Assembly (NCBI RefSeq): GCF_052857255.1
Contig: NC_135505.1
Span: 140,156,343 to 140,220,342 of the forward strand
Reading direction: 5' to 3'
Length of the DNA: 64,000 bases
Source of the DNA: Amblyomma americanum
Lineage: Eukaryota > Arthropoda > Arachnida > Ixodida > Ixodidae
The notes below the pieces were generated by a model. It worked only from the letters and a program-made list of their open reading frames with translations. It did no database searches and was not told the origin of the DNA. Position 1 is the first letter of the stretch. Every line of letters starts with the position of its first letter. This document shows, in pieces, positions 1 through 10,870 of this stretch. The translations under genes and the position numbers were made by a program.

Positions 1-350
1 CAGTATGGTTGGGTACTTTTTCATCGCCCCTTTCAATTCTTTGCAGCAACGTTTCTGCCACAGCATTCAGAAGCGGTTTTGGGAAAGCGGCGGCCTGCAG
101 CCGCTCAACCTGGTTGTCAAATCTTGACTTCCTGCGGTAGTGGCAACTCTTCTGCAGAACATTGCGAAAGCAACTCACAACAATCCCTCTCTTGACGGAT
201 TCTGAGTGGGCAGACGAGCACGGGTACAACGCCATCTTACTTCGAGGTAAAAAAAAAACAGCAAACATGGCCATTTTCACGAAAAATTATCTGAAGTTCT
301 GAAAATATAATCGATTGGTCATTGGGTAGCTCATACGTAAAACCAAGGGG
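1..350. other. No recognisable feature
   Basis: Mixed-composition DNA with a short A run near 247. I see no gene, tRNA-like box or terminal repeat here. Confidence 0.5.
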
Positions 351-468
351 ATTCGAGCAAGTTTTAAAAGCTTTTAAAACATGGTCTAAAACCTCGTGCA
401 GGGAGTCATTCGGTGAAAGTCATTCGGTTGTAGACCATGTCTTAAGAGCTTCTAAAGCTTGCTCGAAT
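351..468. repeat. 118-nt imperfect hairpin (inverted repeat)
   Basis: The left arm (351-393) and the reverse complement of the right arm (426-468) agree at 38 of 43 positions by eye. Both begin ATTCGAGCAAG and both contain ACATGGTCTA. In a + strand transcript two of the five mismatches would be U-G wobbles. The loop is about 32 nt and contains GAGTCATTCGGTGAAAGTCATTCGGT as a short direct repeat of GTCATTCGGT. The structure is a small fold-back element or a hairpin-RNA source. No second copy was seen in the window. An open frame of 104 codons that crosses it (322-636) shows nothing protein-like. Confidence 0.75.
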
Positions 469-2207
469 TCTCTGGAGACCCGCAGCACAAACAAGGCGCG
501 AAATTATCCCACGAAATCATTTATAAAACAGAGCCTGTTAGACGCTTCTTCGAATCGTTCGCTCAACGCCGACTTCATCTGTCCTTATGCAGGCGTCATC
601 ACGACCATGTTTTTATTCTTCCCGACCTTCCACTAAATTACGTGAACAATTTCCGCGATGAATAGATGAATACCATTGCCTGACCCATATGGATCATACG
701 AAGTCGTTAGGCACGTTCCTTGCACAGCCACCAATCCACTCCTCTCGATCACGTGACCTCATATGCAACATTCCCTGCGGAACTATTAGCCGCCCTTAAT
801 CGCACGGCCTCATAAGGCACGTTACCTGGACAGCACCGCATTACCTCCTCCCCTTCCTCCCAAACACATAATGATACAAAGGGCACTGTGCGCAGTTCTG
901 CCAATGCTCAGGAGTCCGGAGCGCTTATGACCTGCCCTGATATGAGAAAGAACCCATTAATATGCCCACATGAGTGAGTTCACATGATCATGGTTGGTGA
1001 CAACTTGCCACGCCTTTAATGGATCACATGAGGTCCGACATGTAGTTCTCACGTTATCACAAGGCGCGGTTTTCTCCAGACCGCACAATGCCCTTTATAC
1101 AAAACAGTATTGTGGATGGGCAACACGGTAAAGCGGGAATTTTCTGTGGCGACATATGACTCCAATTACGTTAGACTGCCTCAATCGCAGTGACAGCAGT
1201 CTCCACTCAGAATGCTCATTACTGAAACCGCTTTACAATGAATAATCTGTCTTCAGCTGTTACCAGGGTGGTATTACTAAACTATTAACGAGCTGTCAAT
1301 AACTCGAGCTATTTTCAGTTCGAAGATATCTCGCAACTCGTTCCGATCAATGCACAGCCTTTTCAGTCCACCTTGAGCGACCAATCGAACCTGTCTCATG
1401 TTCGTCGGCAGCAAAAAGCTCTTTCGCTCTGATGGCGGCGAATAAAACGAGATGAAATCGCTCCTCCGACTACAGCGACGAACAGACAGCAACAGTCGAA
1501 CGAGACTAGAAATAAAAAAAGTAAATGAATAAATCGCCAGAGCAACAAGCAGCCAGGGGGTCCCTTTCACCTGCAGTGGACGGGAAGCCGAAAACGCCCA
1601 TCCACGGTCGTTGCAGCTTATGGCACTGTGGGAGGTACAAAGGTATATATAAAGACCTATAAAACAAGAAAAAAAACAAAGGAGAAACAAATCCGTCGAT
1701 CGATCGGCGAGGGTTCTGCTAGACTAGGGAAGAAATAAAAGGAGCACAAAAAGCCTGACGACGCGCAGTCGCGAGAGAGGCCGCCTCCCTTGCACCGATG
1801 GTGGTAGATCTTTCATTTGTTTTTTTAAGTTAATTTCTCCTGTTTAGTTCTTTTCTCGCTCGCTGACGAGTGTCCGCCGGTACTCGTCAAAGTCTCTAAT
1901 TATAACGATCTCCGTGACCTAGCCGCTCTCCGGGACCGCTCAGGTGTGCACCGCGCCGCCGATGCCGCCAATCTAGTGGGCCGACGTGAGGGCTACGGTA
2001 CTCGCTCGCTTTGTGGAGTGGCAGTGATGCGATGGTAACCTCCGGCAACTTGCGAGGCAACCCACTCGAATAATTTCGTTTTGTACAGCGATAGTTATTT
2101 CTGTACGAATTCTGCACTGAGTAAATTTCTGCACGGATTCACGATCGAGACAGCGGGAAGGAACTGAAGTTGGCCTGTATAGAGAGATCGTCGAGTTCTA
2201 AGGCAAA
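469..2207. other. No recognisable gene; one hydrophobic open frame
   Basis: About 1.7 kb without repeat boundaries that I can place. On the minus strand at 1277-1690 there is a 137-codon open frame with two hydrophobic stretches (about residues 1-18 and 45-67). It has no family motif, no codon bias I can judge and no neighbouring gene. I treat it as chance. AT-rich text and a run of CATATG/CACGTGA words near 740-800 have no clear function. Confidence 0.5.
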
Positions 2208-2484
2208 CCCTTACAAAAAGGGTCTGCAGAATTTTTATAGACTGCTTATCGACTTTATTTCTTTCCTATAGATATTTATTTGTCACTTCATAGTCTATTG
2301 ACAAAAGCCTACAAAAATGCTTGCCCATAAATCTATAGATTTTCTTTTGAGTGTCTGTAGACTGCGTATAAAAATATGTATTGTCTACAGACTAGTCTAT
2401 ATGATTTGTCTAGAGAAAGTCTTCAGACTTTATTCATAAAAGTCGACGTACAATCTACAGAGTTCATGAAAAACTTTTGTAGCC
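2208..2484. mobile_element. GTCTATAGAC-type palindromic MITE, copy 1 (decayed)
   Basis: The segment opens with CCCTTACAAAAAG and ends AAACTTTTGTAGCC, a degraded inverted terminal repeat. The inside is filled with variants of TCTATAGA / GTCTACAGAC (for example near 2330-2337 and 2388-2397). It matches three better copies at 33885, 37844 and 41891 in layout, length (about 220-280 bp) and motif content. It has no coding capacity. I infer a non-autonomous DNA transposon; the autonomous partner is not in this window. Confidence 0.65.
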
Positions 2485-3179
2485 GAAAAAGGCCACTTTG
2501 ATTAAAAAGGAGCTTTGACAAGCAAGAAAATTTCAAAAAGATGACATAAAGGCACGCCGTCAATAATTGTTCTCGCAAGAAAAACTTTTTTTTGTCATGA
2601 ATTTTAGATGCTACCTAAAATGCCTTTATAATCAAAACGAGGATCACGGAGTCAGTTTCTACCTTGACGACACAAACTGGAATCGAGTTTCGGAAAGGAT
2701 AGTCTCATTTTTAAATTCAACCGCCCCAGCAATTAATAAATGCGATTATTTGCTGCTGAGCAAACACGAGCGCAGCCAGTAAGAGTTCACGCAACTATTT
2801 TAAACAGGAACAAAAAATTGTTTTCCTGACTGGCTCATTAAGAAAGCTGCTCGGTTCCAAATCCGAATCATGTTTAAAAAGAAGTCAGTAAATTCTTTCT
2901 TTCCTGTAGTACTGACTGCTTCTCTTGAGTAGTTGTTTTGTTAGCTTGTCATCCGAGCATACACTGCTACTATTAGGACATGGATAGTAATAATGGTGCT
3001 GTCATTCACATACTCCGCTAGATACATGAATATTTTGGTCGGGAATTTCTTAAAAGAAAATTTGGTGAAAGCTGATGCTTGGTTAAAATACAACTGAACA
3101 TTACATGTATTTCTAGATTGGTCCATTGTTTAAGCCACAGCGGATAGATTATCGCGAAAACAAGTAGAACGACAACGAA
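2485..3179. other. No recognisable feature
   Basis: AT-rich DNA. The 71-codon (2567-2782) and 61-codon (2941-3126, minus) open frames have no motif and no support. Confidence 0.5.
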
Positions 3180-3440
3180 AAAAAAATTGGCGGTTGGTTA
3201 GCTCTGGTTAAACCTGGAGTGACGCGATAGCAACAGCTGGCCGGGTGGAACTCGCTCAGTTGAATTGCAAAGTCAGTCTTTCGCCGCTCCGTTTCGCTGG
3301 GCGTTCCTTCTTCATCTTCGTCCCACTTGACACGGCGCATGCGCACAGCTGTGGCAGCTCAGTTTCGCCGGCGCGCCGCGCCGCCGGCAGCAGCAGCTGC
3401 TCCGCACCACGTGGCTAGTCACGTGACCAATCACGTGACA
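3180..3440 (-). repeat. E-box-rich dispersed repeat, copy 1
   Basis: Read on the minus strand, the block carries three CACGTG E-boxes, in GTCACGTGATTGGTCACGTGAC and CCACGTGGTGCGG, followed by a GC-rich CAGCAGCTGCTGC / GGCGCGCCG core and then TTTAACCAGAGCTAACCAACC. A related block with CACGTGGTGCGG and GGTTAGCCCTGGTTAACC lies on the plus strand at 34508-34706, so this is a dispersed repeat and not a gene promoter. The 65-codon minus open frame inside (3149-3346) falls in the repeat. Confidence 0.6.
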
Positions 3441-3482
3441 CACACACAAGCTGTTATGTTTTCTTGTTGTTTTTCCGCTATA

Positions 3483-3613
3483 CACTCTGAACGTTAATAC
3501 GCATGTATGGGAGCGAAAAGGGTATAAGCTCTCCTCCGGCGCACTTCCTTTAATAAAAGGTTGTGCTCTAGAGGAGAGTTAACTCCCCTTTTTACTCCTT
3601 TCTGTTCAGAGTG
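3483..3613. mobile_element. 131-bp palindromic MITE with TA target duplication, copy 1
   Basis: The termini are CACTCTGAAC on the left and GTTCAGAGTG on the right, a perfect 10-bp inverted repeat, flanked on both sides by TA (3481-3482 and 3614-3615). The interior is also roughly symmetrical: AGCTCTCCTCC on the left faces GGAGAG on the right, with GGCGCAC / GTGC near the middle. Small size, TA duplication and absence of a reading frame fit a Tc1/mariner-type MITE. A decayed relative lies at 55089-55206. Confidence 0.8.
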
Positions 3614-3861
3614 TACCATCCACAATGAACTGTTACTGAGTAGCCCAAACTTTCCATCCGATCCCACTATTAAGGCGAAAGCCTTCAATGGCTCATACTG
3701 TCGTCCGTCCGTTCGCAGTGGGTGTCGCACGTTTAACTCGGGAATTATAAAAGACAGCAGAAAAAAAATTACTGCTTCAGATGGAAGGGGAAAACATGAA
3801 CCTAGAAGAAGCCAAATTTAATGACTGTAGAGTAATTAGTTAACTATAGGCAAAAATGTCG
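3614..3861. other. No recognisable feature
   Basis: Short unique-looking stretch containing GGCGAAAGCCTTCAATGGC, a word found in other tick repeats. I can place no boundaries. Confidence 0.4.
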
Positions 3862-4140
3862 AAATTTCGTCGAAAAAGCGCGGACGTCGATATAGCCACA
3901 AAAGATGTGACGTCACATCCACCAGAAGTCGTCACGAGAGTGAAAACTGTCACAGAATGGTCGGGAAAACGTCGCATTTGTGTCAAATTAGGTTAAAAAT
4001 GTGTAATTAAGCGTAATTAACGCCTAAGACCACCTAAAGATGTATAGTTCGGGTATCGATATAACCACAGGAACGGTGTGACGTCACATCCACCTGAAGT
4101 CGTCAGGGCATAGTGAAAATTGTCACAGAATGGTCGGCTT
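3862..4140. repeat. Two-copy direct repeat carrying perfect CRE palindromes
   Basis: Two related blocks of about 80 bp (roughly 3885-3962 and 4055-4135) are offset by 171 bp. Each reads: ATCGATATA-like word, CCACA, then GTGACGTCACATCCACC, GAAGTCGTCA, GTGAAAA, and TGTCACAGAATGGTCGG. Each contains a perfect TGACGTCA at 3908-3915 and 4079-4086. Context is a repeat, not a known promoter, so the CRE sites may be part of a transposon. Confidence 0.7.
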
Positions 4141-5019
4141 TCGCCTCTCAACACTTTACTTGCCAAAGTGTCCCGTAAATTTTTTAATCTGTGTGTGGTG
4201 ACGCATCTTTGTTAGTCTGAACTTGCTGCGCAGTACTTACTGCCCACCGGCTATGCTCTCGCAATAAGAGTAGAAGTACAGACTCGACCAAGATTCGTGC
4301 TGGTGTGTGTGTCCCGCCCCCAACTTGGTAGCCAAGAATTGGAAAAACAAATGCACCAAGTATCAACAGCGCTTCTAGTCCACAAGTTTCCTTGCACGGC
4401 ACGCCCTACGTTGGAGCTTCCAGATGGCGACAGCTGCCTGCTGTTATCATTATCACCTTCCAGCAGGCACCGCCGCCCAACTGTGCGTTTTCATTTAAAC
4501 CAGAATTCAAACGCACGTACTCGGATTGGATGCCAACGACTGACCAATAACTGACTCTGACTAGACGGCTAAGTATAACATCAAATTTGAAGTCGTGGCA
4601 TACGGTATGCCGATTTGTTAAAACATTTAAGGTGACACGCATTTCTAATTAAATGAGCGGAACCGCAAATGACTTCATTTACGAGAGCCGCGAGGAGCCG
4701 GACCCGTGCATATTGGCGACTGCGATAATAAAGAAATTTGAATGTGTCTGCAAATAGGCGCTAGATATAGCATCACACTATGTTTCAATAGGGCAGTTTT
4801 CCCTTATAATAGGAAAATTAAACTGTACATTACCCCTTTTAGCGAAGAGTGGGAGCCCGCCTTTGCAGAGAGAGAGGGAGGAGAGAGAGAAAAAAAAGGA
4901 CGGCCTTAAGTCGACTGTATATGGTACATCACTAATGTGCGGTCACTAACGAGTGGTCACATTTATCACGGTTCACTTGAATCGTCCCCCCTCGTATGTA
5001 ATGCACAAACATAACTAGG
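4141..5019. other. No recognisable gene; short GA-rich tract
   Basis: Mostly unique-looking. A purine tract of GAGAGAG / GGAGAGAGAGA lies at about 4866-4900. Opposite-strand open frames at 4184-4402, 4297-4554 and 4406-4642 overlap each other and have no motif. Confidence 0.5.
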
Positions 5020-5235
5020 AAAGATGGTGAAATTAGGTGGAGTTAAGAACATGAAATTAATTAGGGAAAATTAATCAATGAAGTGCACCAGAGACAGTAA
5101 AACGGTTGCAAAGGAAAGCTACACATCCTTAACAGAAGCTGTGCAGGCGAAGAAAACATCGTCCTGAAATAGGGATCGAACCAGGGACCACCCCCTTTCC
5201 AGGGCCGTCTACCAGTTAGTAGGGTGGGACCGAAT
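5020..5235 (-). mobile_element. Possible tRNA-headed SINE (minus strand)
   Basis: On the minus strand, GGTTCGATCC (the exact pol III box B consensus) occurs at 5173-5182. About 30 bp upstream in that orientation is ACTGGTAGACGGCC, an acceptable box A region. A non-tRNA body (CAGGACGATGTTTTCTTCGCC...) follows. This order, tRNA head then unrelated body, is that of a SINE. It is not a functional tRNA gene: I cannot fold a full acceptor stem. Boundaries are approximate and there is no clear TSD. Confidence 0.45.
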
Positions 5236-5276
5236 TGAACAGAAAATCGAAGCGGTATACGTGTTAGTCGAATGTA

Positions 5277-5303
5277 TTTTTTTTTTTGGGGGGGGGGGGG
5301 GGG
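5277..5303. repeat. T11-G16 homopolymer junction
   Basis: Eleven T (5277-5287) are followed directly by sixteen G (5288-5303). This is one of eight G/C homopolymers of 15 bp or longer in the window. Confidence 0.95.
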
Positions 5304-7765
5304 AAGCTCCCCAAGATGGAATACGTTTCTGTTAGGTAATAACGGCTCATTACGTTAATGTGCAATTCCATTCTAATTAAAATGAATAAGATCCCACCTT
5401 ACGCAAAACCCGAAAGGGGTCCAAGAGGCGAAATAAATGATAACGAAATTCGGGAACCGGCATGCAGTGCAGTAGATGTTGGACGACTAAGCACGCTTGA
5501 CAGCAAATTTCCATTCCTCAACATGATCTTAAATCACAGGAGCCGAATTCTATCCATCTCTTTTTACAGATATGTCGTTGGAAGAAGAAACCGTGCAACA
5601 GTGAAGAATTTTTTAGCCCCTTAAAATATTTTCGGCTTTAATATTTATTTACGCCTCGACATACTCCAACATCCAAGTAACTTTCAGCCGGTCATGATAA
5701 CGTGGGCTTCAGTTATTAAACCACTTGCCAGAGTCATCTCCCTAGAAAAAAATCCGCACTTTGAATTTCACTCGCGCCTTAAATAAATCGGTGCAGTAAC
5801 GTGAAACTTTTTTTTACCCACGCACCACATTCAGCGTTGCTGCAGCTGGCCTCCTCCACTGTGCAAACCACTGCACGCAATTTGTGAGCAAGCCTGTTCT
5901 TCGCCTCGCAACACAGCTCATCGAAAAGAAGCGGCGACCTTGAACGCTGACTCCGCGCTACAAGCACGTCCATACTCAATCGCAGTTAGTCGTCGCTGTA
6001 CGCCGAGCATAATGAAAGAGCGAGACGACAGCGGCCAACGAAAAAAAGAACAAGTGCGCTCCCTCGCGAATACCGTATGTACAGGGGCGAGGAAAGAAGC
6101 TATTGCGTATATAAACGCGCCCATAATCGAGCCGAAACGAGCGGCAAAAAAAAAGTAATAAAACGGAAGGTTGAAGCACAGTGGAGGCTGTATAGTAGGA
6201 AGCCCCACTTCGAGAGCAGCTCCCCCCCCCCCCCCCCCCCTCACCGGCTCAACCCCAACCATTTTTGCACAATGCGACGGCAGAAACGTGACATCGGGAA
6301 CTTTTTCATCCGGGTATACCCAGAAGACGTGACCGTGAGCCCGCACGGCTCCGTCATCGAGTGGGCCGCGCGGCGGCTTCTGTGCTAGCTTAGAGGAGCA
6401 CGTGCTCAAATGGAAGGGCAGTTGGTCGCCGCGTACGCACTTTTAGTTCTCCGACCGCGCGAAAGTGCCCCCCCCCCCCCCCCCCCTTCATACATGCAGC
6501 AGCTGCAGGACCCCCAATAGCAGCAATAGCAGGACCCCCAATAGCATTGGAGGATCTAAGCGGTTTAGTTCACAGGTGCTCTGAGCTGTTCGACGGTAAA
6601 TGCTCCGGGTGGAAGACTTACGGCTCCTTACCCGTCTTTCTTTCGCTTTTCTTTTCATCGTTTTCTTCGCTTCATTATCTATGTATTTCTTTCTTCATTT
6701 ACTTTCGTTCTTTCCTTCTTGCCTCCTTTTACTGACGCATTCCTTATGGTTTCTCTTTTTTCTTCATTCTTCCTCCACTTTGACTCACAGTACCGCTTTT
6801 CCTTTCACGTCTTCTTGATTTGGTTGATTTGATTTTGTTTTACTACCCTTTGACAGTGCGCTATAGGAAGGACATTGCGAAAAATAAATTAGGGACAGTT
6901 ATTACAGAAAGAAATGTGAGACAAAAGAACCTCAAGTTACGTGTGCAAAAATTATGAATGATTGAACTCTTTATTGGGCTGATGAGACAATTAATGTCTC
7001 ATGCACTGCAGCATTGACGTAAGGATGCTTATAGCAGCTAAAATTATTTCGGTTGTAGCCATCACACGAAACGACTCAAAATGCGAGGGAATTTTACGGT
7101 TCCTGACTAAAGGACACACTCATGCTAGAACAGTACCCACACCGCAGACACACTCCTGCCCCCCCCCTCCCCCTCCCACACACACAAATCCCACAACAGA
7201 GCGGACGCCATAGCCTGGCGCCAGCTTCAAACACACACCTTACTCAACATCTATTCTTCTAGGACTAGCGCTACCTGGAAGACTAGCGCTAGTCCTGTGT
7301 GGTCCTTTCTTGTGTTCGTCTTGGTTGCGCTATAGTTCTTTTGTTACAACATGCACTATCTAGCCCAACAAGAAGTTCTGATAAATCTACTCTTCCTCAC
7401 ACAATATCCTGTATGCTGCAACATGCAGCAGCCGTACATCCACACTCTTCCACTCCCTATGAGAACAAGAGCCTCCAAGCACTTTCTCCTCTTAGGAGGC
7501 TGCACAGACTCACAAAACCAGCAACAGCTGCTCGAGCGGGCGCGCAGAATGGCGACAGCCAATGCAGTCCTGGACTAAGGCCACCTCCCGAAGAGGATGG
7601 CGACCAACAACCATTGGTTCAATTAATGTTTTTCCTCGTGTAGAAAAAAAAAAACAGCCATTAATATAAATTGCTTACACGAAACAAAAACGAAGTTCAA
7701 AATTTGTAATAGTTAAGAGCGCCTGCTCGTGCAGGCCAATTAAAGATAATCCCCTACTTCTGATG
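5304..7765. other. No gene seen; homopolymers and pyrimidine-rich DNA
   Basis: C19 runs lie at 6222-6240 and 6468-6486. A pyrimidine-rich stretch (TTCTTT/CTTCC words) covers about 6636-6815 and generates several spurious open frames. GTATATAAACGCGCC near 6108 resembles a TATA box but has no supported transcript. AGACTAGCGCTAGTCCTGTGTGGTC near 7282 contains a GACTAGCGCTAGTC palindrome. The open frames at 5918-6409 and 6077-6388 overlap on opposite strands through the C tract and are not supported. Confidence 0.5.
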
Positions 7766-7910
7766 TGTGTTGTGTGTTGTGTTTTATGGCACATAGGCAA
7801 CTAAGGCCATCATGCGCCAAGCACAAGGTACCGGAGAAGTCTTATGCTGAATTTTATAGAAATATGAAAAACATCCTTGGTGTAGAGGGCCTTGAATGTT
7901 AGTGCTATCT
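7766..7910 (-). mobile_element. LINE 3' end (minus strand), copy 1 of a 5-copy family
   Basis: Read on the minus strand the segment ends TTGGCGCATGATGGCCTTAG, TTGCCTATGTGCCATAAAACACAACACAC. The same 3' untranslated block with a different simple-repeat tail recurs at 11376, 16677, 29583 and 39823. In the 39823 copy it follows a LINE ORF2 C-terminus, so this is a 5'-truncated non-LTR retrotransposon. No intact coding is left here. Confidence 0.7.
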
Positions 7911-8119
7911 AGTTAACATATAGGGAAGTTTTTTTAGAAATAGCTACTACTAAAAGCTTTCAAGAGGGTTGGGTAACCTCAGCAGCTATCCTTGGCTGGG
8001 CAAGGATCTTGAGGCTCCCTTTACGAAATTACGAAATGTGGTGTCTAATCTATTCCTTTCTCTCTTTCTTCCATGAGCTGTTTTCGCTTCTTTCGTTCCT
8101 GAAGTCATTCCTTTGTTTT

Positions 8120-8357
8120 TTAGCCGCCGCGGTGGCCGAGTGGTTATGGCGCTCGGCTGCTGGCCCGAAAGACGCGGGTTCGATCCCGGCCGCGGCGGCC
8201 GAATTTCGATGAATGCGAAATTCTAGAGGCCCGTGTACTGTGCGATGTCAGTGCATGTTAAAGAACCCCAGGTGGTCGAAATTTCCGGAGCCCTTCACTA
8301 CGGCGTCTCTCATTGCCTGAGTCGCTTTGGGACGTTAAACCCCTCTAAACCTAAACC
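8120..8357 (+). mobile_element. Tick tRNA-derived SINE with 11-bp target-site duplication
   Basis: The head contains pol III box A (TGGCCGAGTGG, 8133-8143) and box B (GGTTCGATCC, 8177-8186) in a tRNA-like layout. The body follows with CTAGAGGCCCGTG, GATGTCAGTGCATGTTAAAG, GAAATTTCCGGAGCCC and GGGACGTTAAACCCC. It is flanked by a perfect direct repeat TCCTTTGTTTT at 8109-8119 and 8358-8368, the target-site duplication made by LINE-type retrotransposition. It resembles the tRNA-derived SINEs described from ixodid ticks (Ruka type) by memory. It is non-coding; the 67-codon frame across it is a by-product. Confidence 0.92.
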
Positions 8358-8368
8358 TCCTTTGTTTT

Positions 8369-9775
8369 AGTACTTCCTCTTCTTCCTTTTTGTTTATGCT
8401 TCTTTCTTACGAACCCTTTCTTTTCATTTCTTTCCACCTTGTTTATCTGCAGGGAAACTGGGACATCAATCGACGACGCCGAGAGCATAACTAAATCCTA
8501 ATGGAAGCATTTAATATGAGCAGATAAGAGCGCCGACGTTATTGCGTTATCACAGCTGCAGAAAACAAAACGAACCTGTAAAGAGAGGATTTTGCGCGGT
8601 GCTGCGAACGTGAATCAAAGGAAGCCTAAAGGCCATGCACGTGGCAAAAGTAAGGTCTTTTCACATATGTGCCACGTGTAGGGACAACTTAGCAGCGAAA
8701 CAGCAGCCGGCCGACAGCATTAAGAAATTGATTGCGAGGGGCATATGTGAGAAAGCAGTAATGGGCATACACTTCAAGCGCGATTGCCAAAGTAAACAAA
8801 TTGACTGATCCGGGAGCCCCAAAAACCATGATATCGAGCAATAACATATTGCACACGTGTTTTTAAAAAAATGAGTAAGGAAAAAAAAAGAGCTGTCTTA
8901 TACTGTAATGTGCCTGTGCAGGATAACTGTTGGTCGTGATGCGCGGTGTTTGGTTGTGAACAAGCTGCCTTTATGAGCGATTGTGCTTCAGCTTGAACGT
9001 TGTTTGCTACTGTTGAATTACGGTGAAAAAGTTTTGTGCTGGAACTATTTAGGGCGAAGATTAATTTCCTACAAGGGTTAAGCGCCATTGCCCCGCCGTA
9101 GCTTTATGAGATACGTTGCTTTAAAATTTGGTCGTGTGTCACTTGTGTGGAGGCATGTCAGCAAGAGATTTTATTGTCCAAAATATCAAAAATTTATTAT
9201 TTTTAATTTTTTTACTCTGTTACACATGCACCCTGTTTTTGATTTAAAAAAAAATAAGCACCTTCTTGGAGTGCTTTTTTAATACATCCAAGGTACATCT
9301 TTTTTTGCGGAGTGCACCATCATGCCCATTAGCTTGGCCAATTTGTGACTGTTCCCAAGACGGCCACTATTACATGCGCACTCCGTTCTAAAAACACCAT
9401 GGGCCAATATGTCGCTTTGAAATGTGTCGCTCCTCCATGTCCAAACCCTTTCTGCGCCAATAAGCCAAAGTGCCATGGCAACAGAGATTGTCTCACGATG
9501 ATGTTTCTGACGACCGCTCATCCGCGAGCTGTTTTTCTTCAGCGCCATGGGCCCGGTATTGGCGATCTTTTTTCCCCGTTCTCGCTCTGCCGTCGCCGAC
9601 ACGGAGCAGTAATCCGCGCTGACCCCTTAGCGAGAAAGCTTTAGAAGCTGTTGCAGTTGCGACACAAACCGCTGAGCGAGTGTAAGCAGTAACTCGCTTC
9701 TCGCAATAAGGCGTGCAGTCTTTACGAAAGCACCACCGGCTAGCGAAAGTTACAGGACCTGAAATGGACAAGAAC
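8369..9775. other. No recognisable feature
   Basis: About 1.4 kb of unique-looking DNA. Open frames at 8774-9088, 9279-9602, 9345-9644 and 9493-9771 overlap on both strands and none shows a motif. Confidence 0.5.
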
Positions 9776-10080
9776 GGTAGTAGAAAAGAGAGTAAAAATA
9801 ATGCCCTAAAAAAGAGAGGATAAAAGGAAGCAAGAACAAATATAAGAGACAGCGAAACAAAATACCATGGGGAGTAGAAAGGAAGAGAGTAGAAAAGAGC
9901 GTCAAAAGAAACTATAAAAAAGTATCAGAGGGAGTAAAAACAAAAAGAGTAGAAAAGATAAAAAAGAAACTAGAAAAGAGAGTATCAGAGGGAGTAAAAA
10001 CAAAAAGAGTAGAAAAGAGAAGAAATTAGAAAAGAGGGTATAAGAGGGGTAAAACAAAGAGTAGAAAAGAGTGGAAAGCG
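9776..10080. repeat. Polypurine minisatellite, unit about 56-60 bp
   Basis: The plus strand is almost pure A and G. Two and a half units can be aligned beginning GTATCAGAGGGAGTAAAAAC (near 9925 and 9986) and GTATAAGAGGGGTAAAAC (near 10039), each followed by AAAGAGTAGAAAAGA. Shorter AGTAGAAAAGAG words extend to 9776. The long purine/pyrimidine asymmetry could form triplex DNA. The minus-strand 61-codon frame at 9902-10087 is low-complexity and not a gene. Confidence 0.85.
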
Positions 10081-10506
10081 AGCGCAATCCCTGAGTGCCA
10101 CAGTTGCACGCGTGGCCTGTCAGACGAGTCCGGGCTTGATTCGATCGGGCTGCGGTTCATTCGACACCGAAACTGTGACATTTAGCAGATAGTGTTGTCT
10201 CCCAGACAACGCGCAACGGGGCCATGATTGGACGTGCGGAGCGCGCCGGTTTCCATGGAGCAACCCGATCAGTTAGACTGAGAGAATTAACGCGGTACAT
10301 TGAAAGCTCATGTAGGCCATGCGAAGCGAATGCTCGATTTTTTTTTTGTTCAGTGCAAATAAAACAAGATTAGGAGTTGTCGAGGTGAAAGTTCTCAGGT
10401 AAGTTGGAGGCCGCAGTGGAAGGCCAAGGCAGACATCCACAAGGGATAAATAAGGCAGAAGAAGGGTGGTAAACCTTGACTAGTTTAAAGAAAATAAATG
10501 GATGGA
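10081..10506. other. No recognisable feature
   Basis: Unique-looking DNA with moderate GC content near 10210-10260. No gene seen. Confidence 0.45.
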
Positions 10507-10870
10507 AAACTAAAGCTCCGCCTTAACGGCATCACATGATAGCGTTAATGGGTTAATGACTATACATGCCGAATTGGTCATTCTCTATTTCACATTTACA
10601 GATCACTGGGAGTCACCATACCACTCCTGGTGCAGCGCTTAGGCGATGCGCCACTGCCCTGCGATGGCAGGTGCTGCCACCGGTGGGGATTGTGCGTCCT
10701 AGGTTGCTCTTCCCGAGCAACCTCTCGTGGCCGATCATTAATTTAACTGCCACCTGCCACAGTGGTCAGTTTTCTCACAATCTGGTGGGCAGGTTGTGAT
10801 GACGCCACAAGTTAACGCGACCTTGGTGGCTAAACTACGCTGCTTCTCTGGAGATTTTTCAGTTTACTGC
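10507..10870 (+). repeat. About 360-bp dispersed repeat, copy 1
   Basis: It aligns with 42948-43350. Shared blocks, in order: AAGCTCCGCCTTAA, ATAGCGTTA, GAATTGGTCATTCTCT, CACTCCTGGTGCAGCG (interrupted in copy 2), GCGATGGCAGGTGCT, CACCTGCCAC and GGGCAGGTTGTGATGACGCC. No coding capacity is conserved, and the internal frame at 10566-10799 is not shared. Likely a non-autonomous transposon; the ends are not sharply defined. Confidence 0.75.

Noticed and set aside
1277..1690. 137-codon minus frame with hydrophobic segments
   Set aside because: Hydrophobicity arises from AAAGAAA-rich antisense; no motif, signal or context.
6100..6125. TATA-like GTATATAAACGCGCC
   Set aside because: No transcript, initiator or coding exon supported downstream.
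8133..8190. tRNA gene
   Set aside because: Box A and box B are present but the acceptor stem does not close and a SINE body and TSD follow, so it is a tRNA-derived SINE. The same applies at 18721, 31606, 32343 and 62955.
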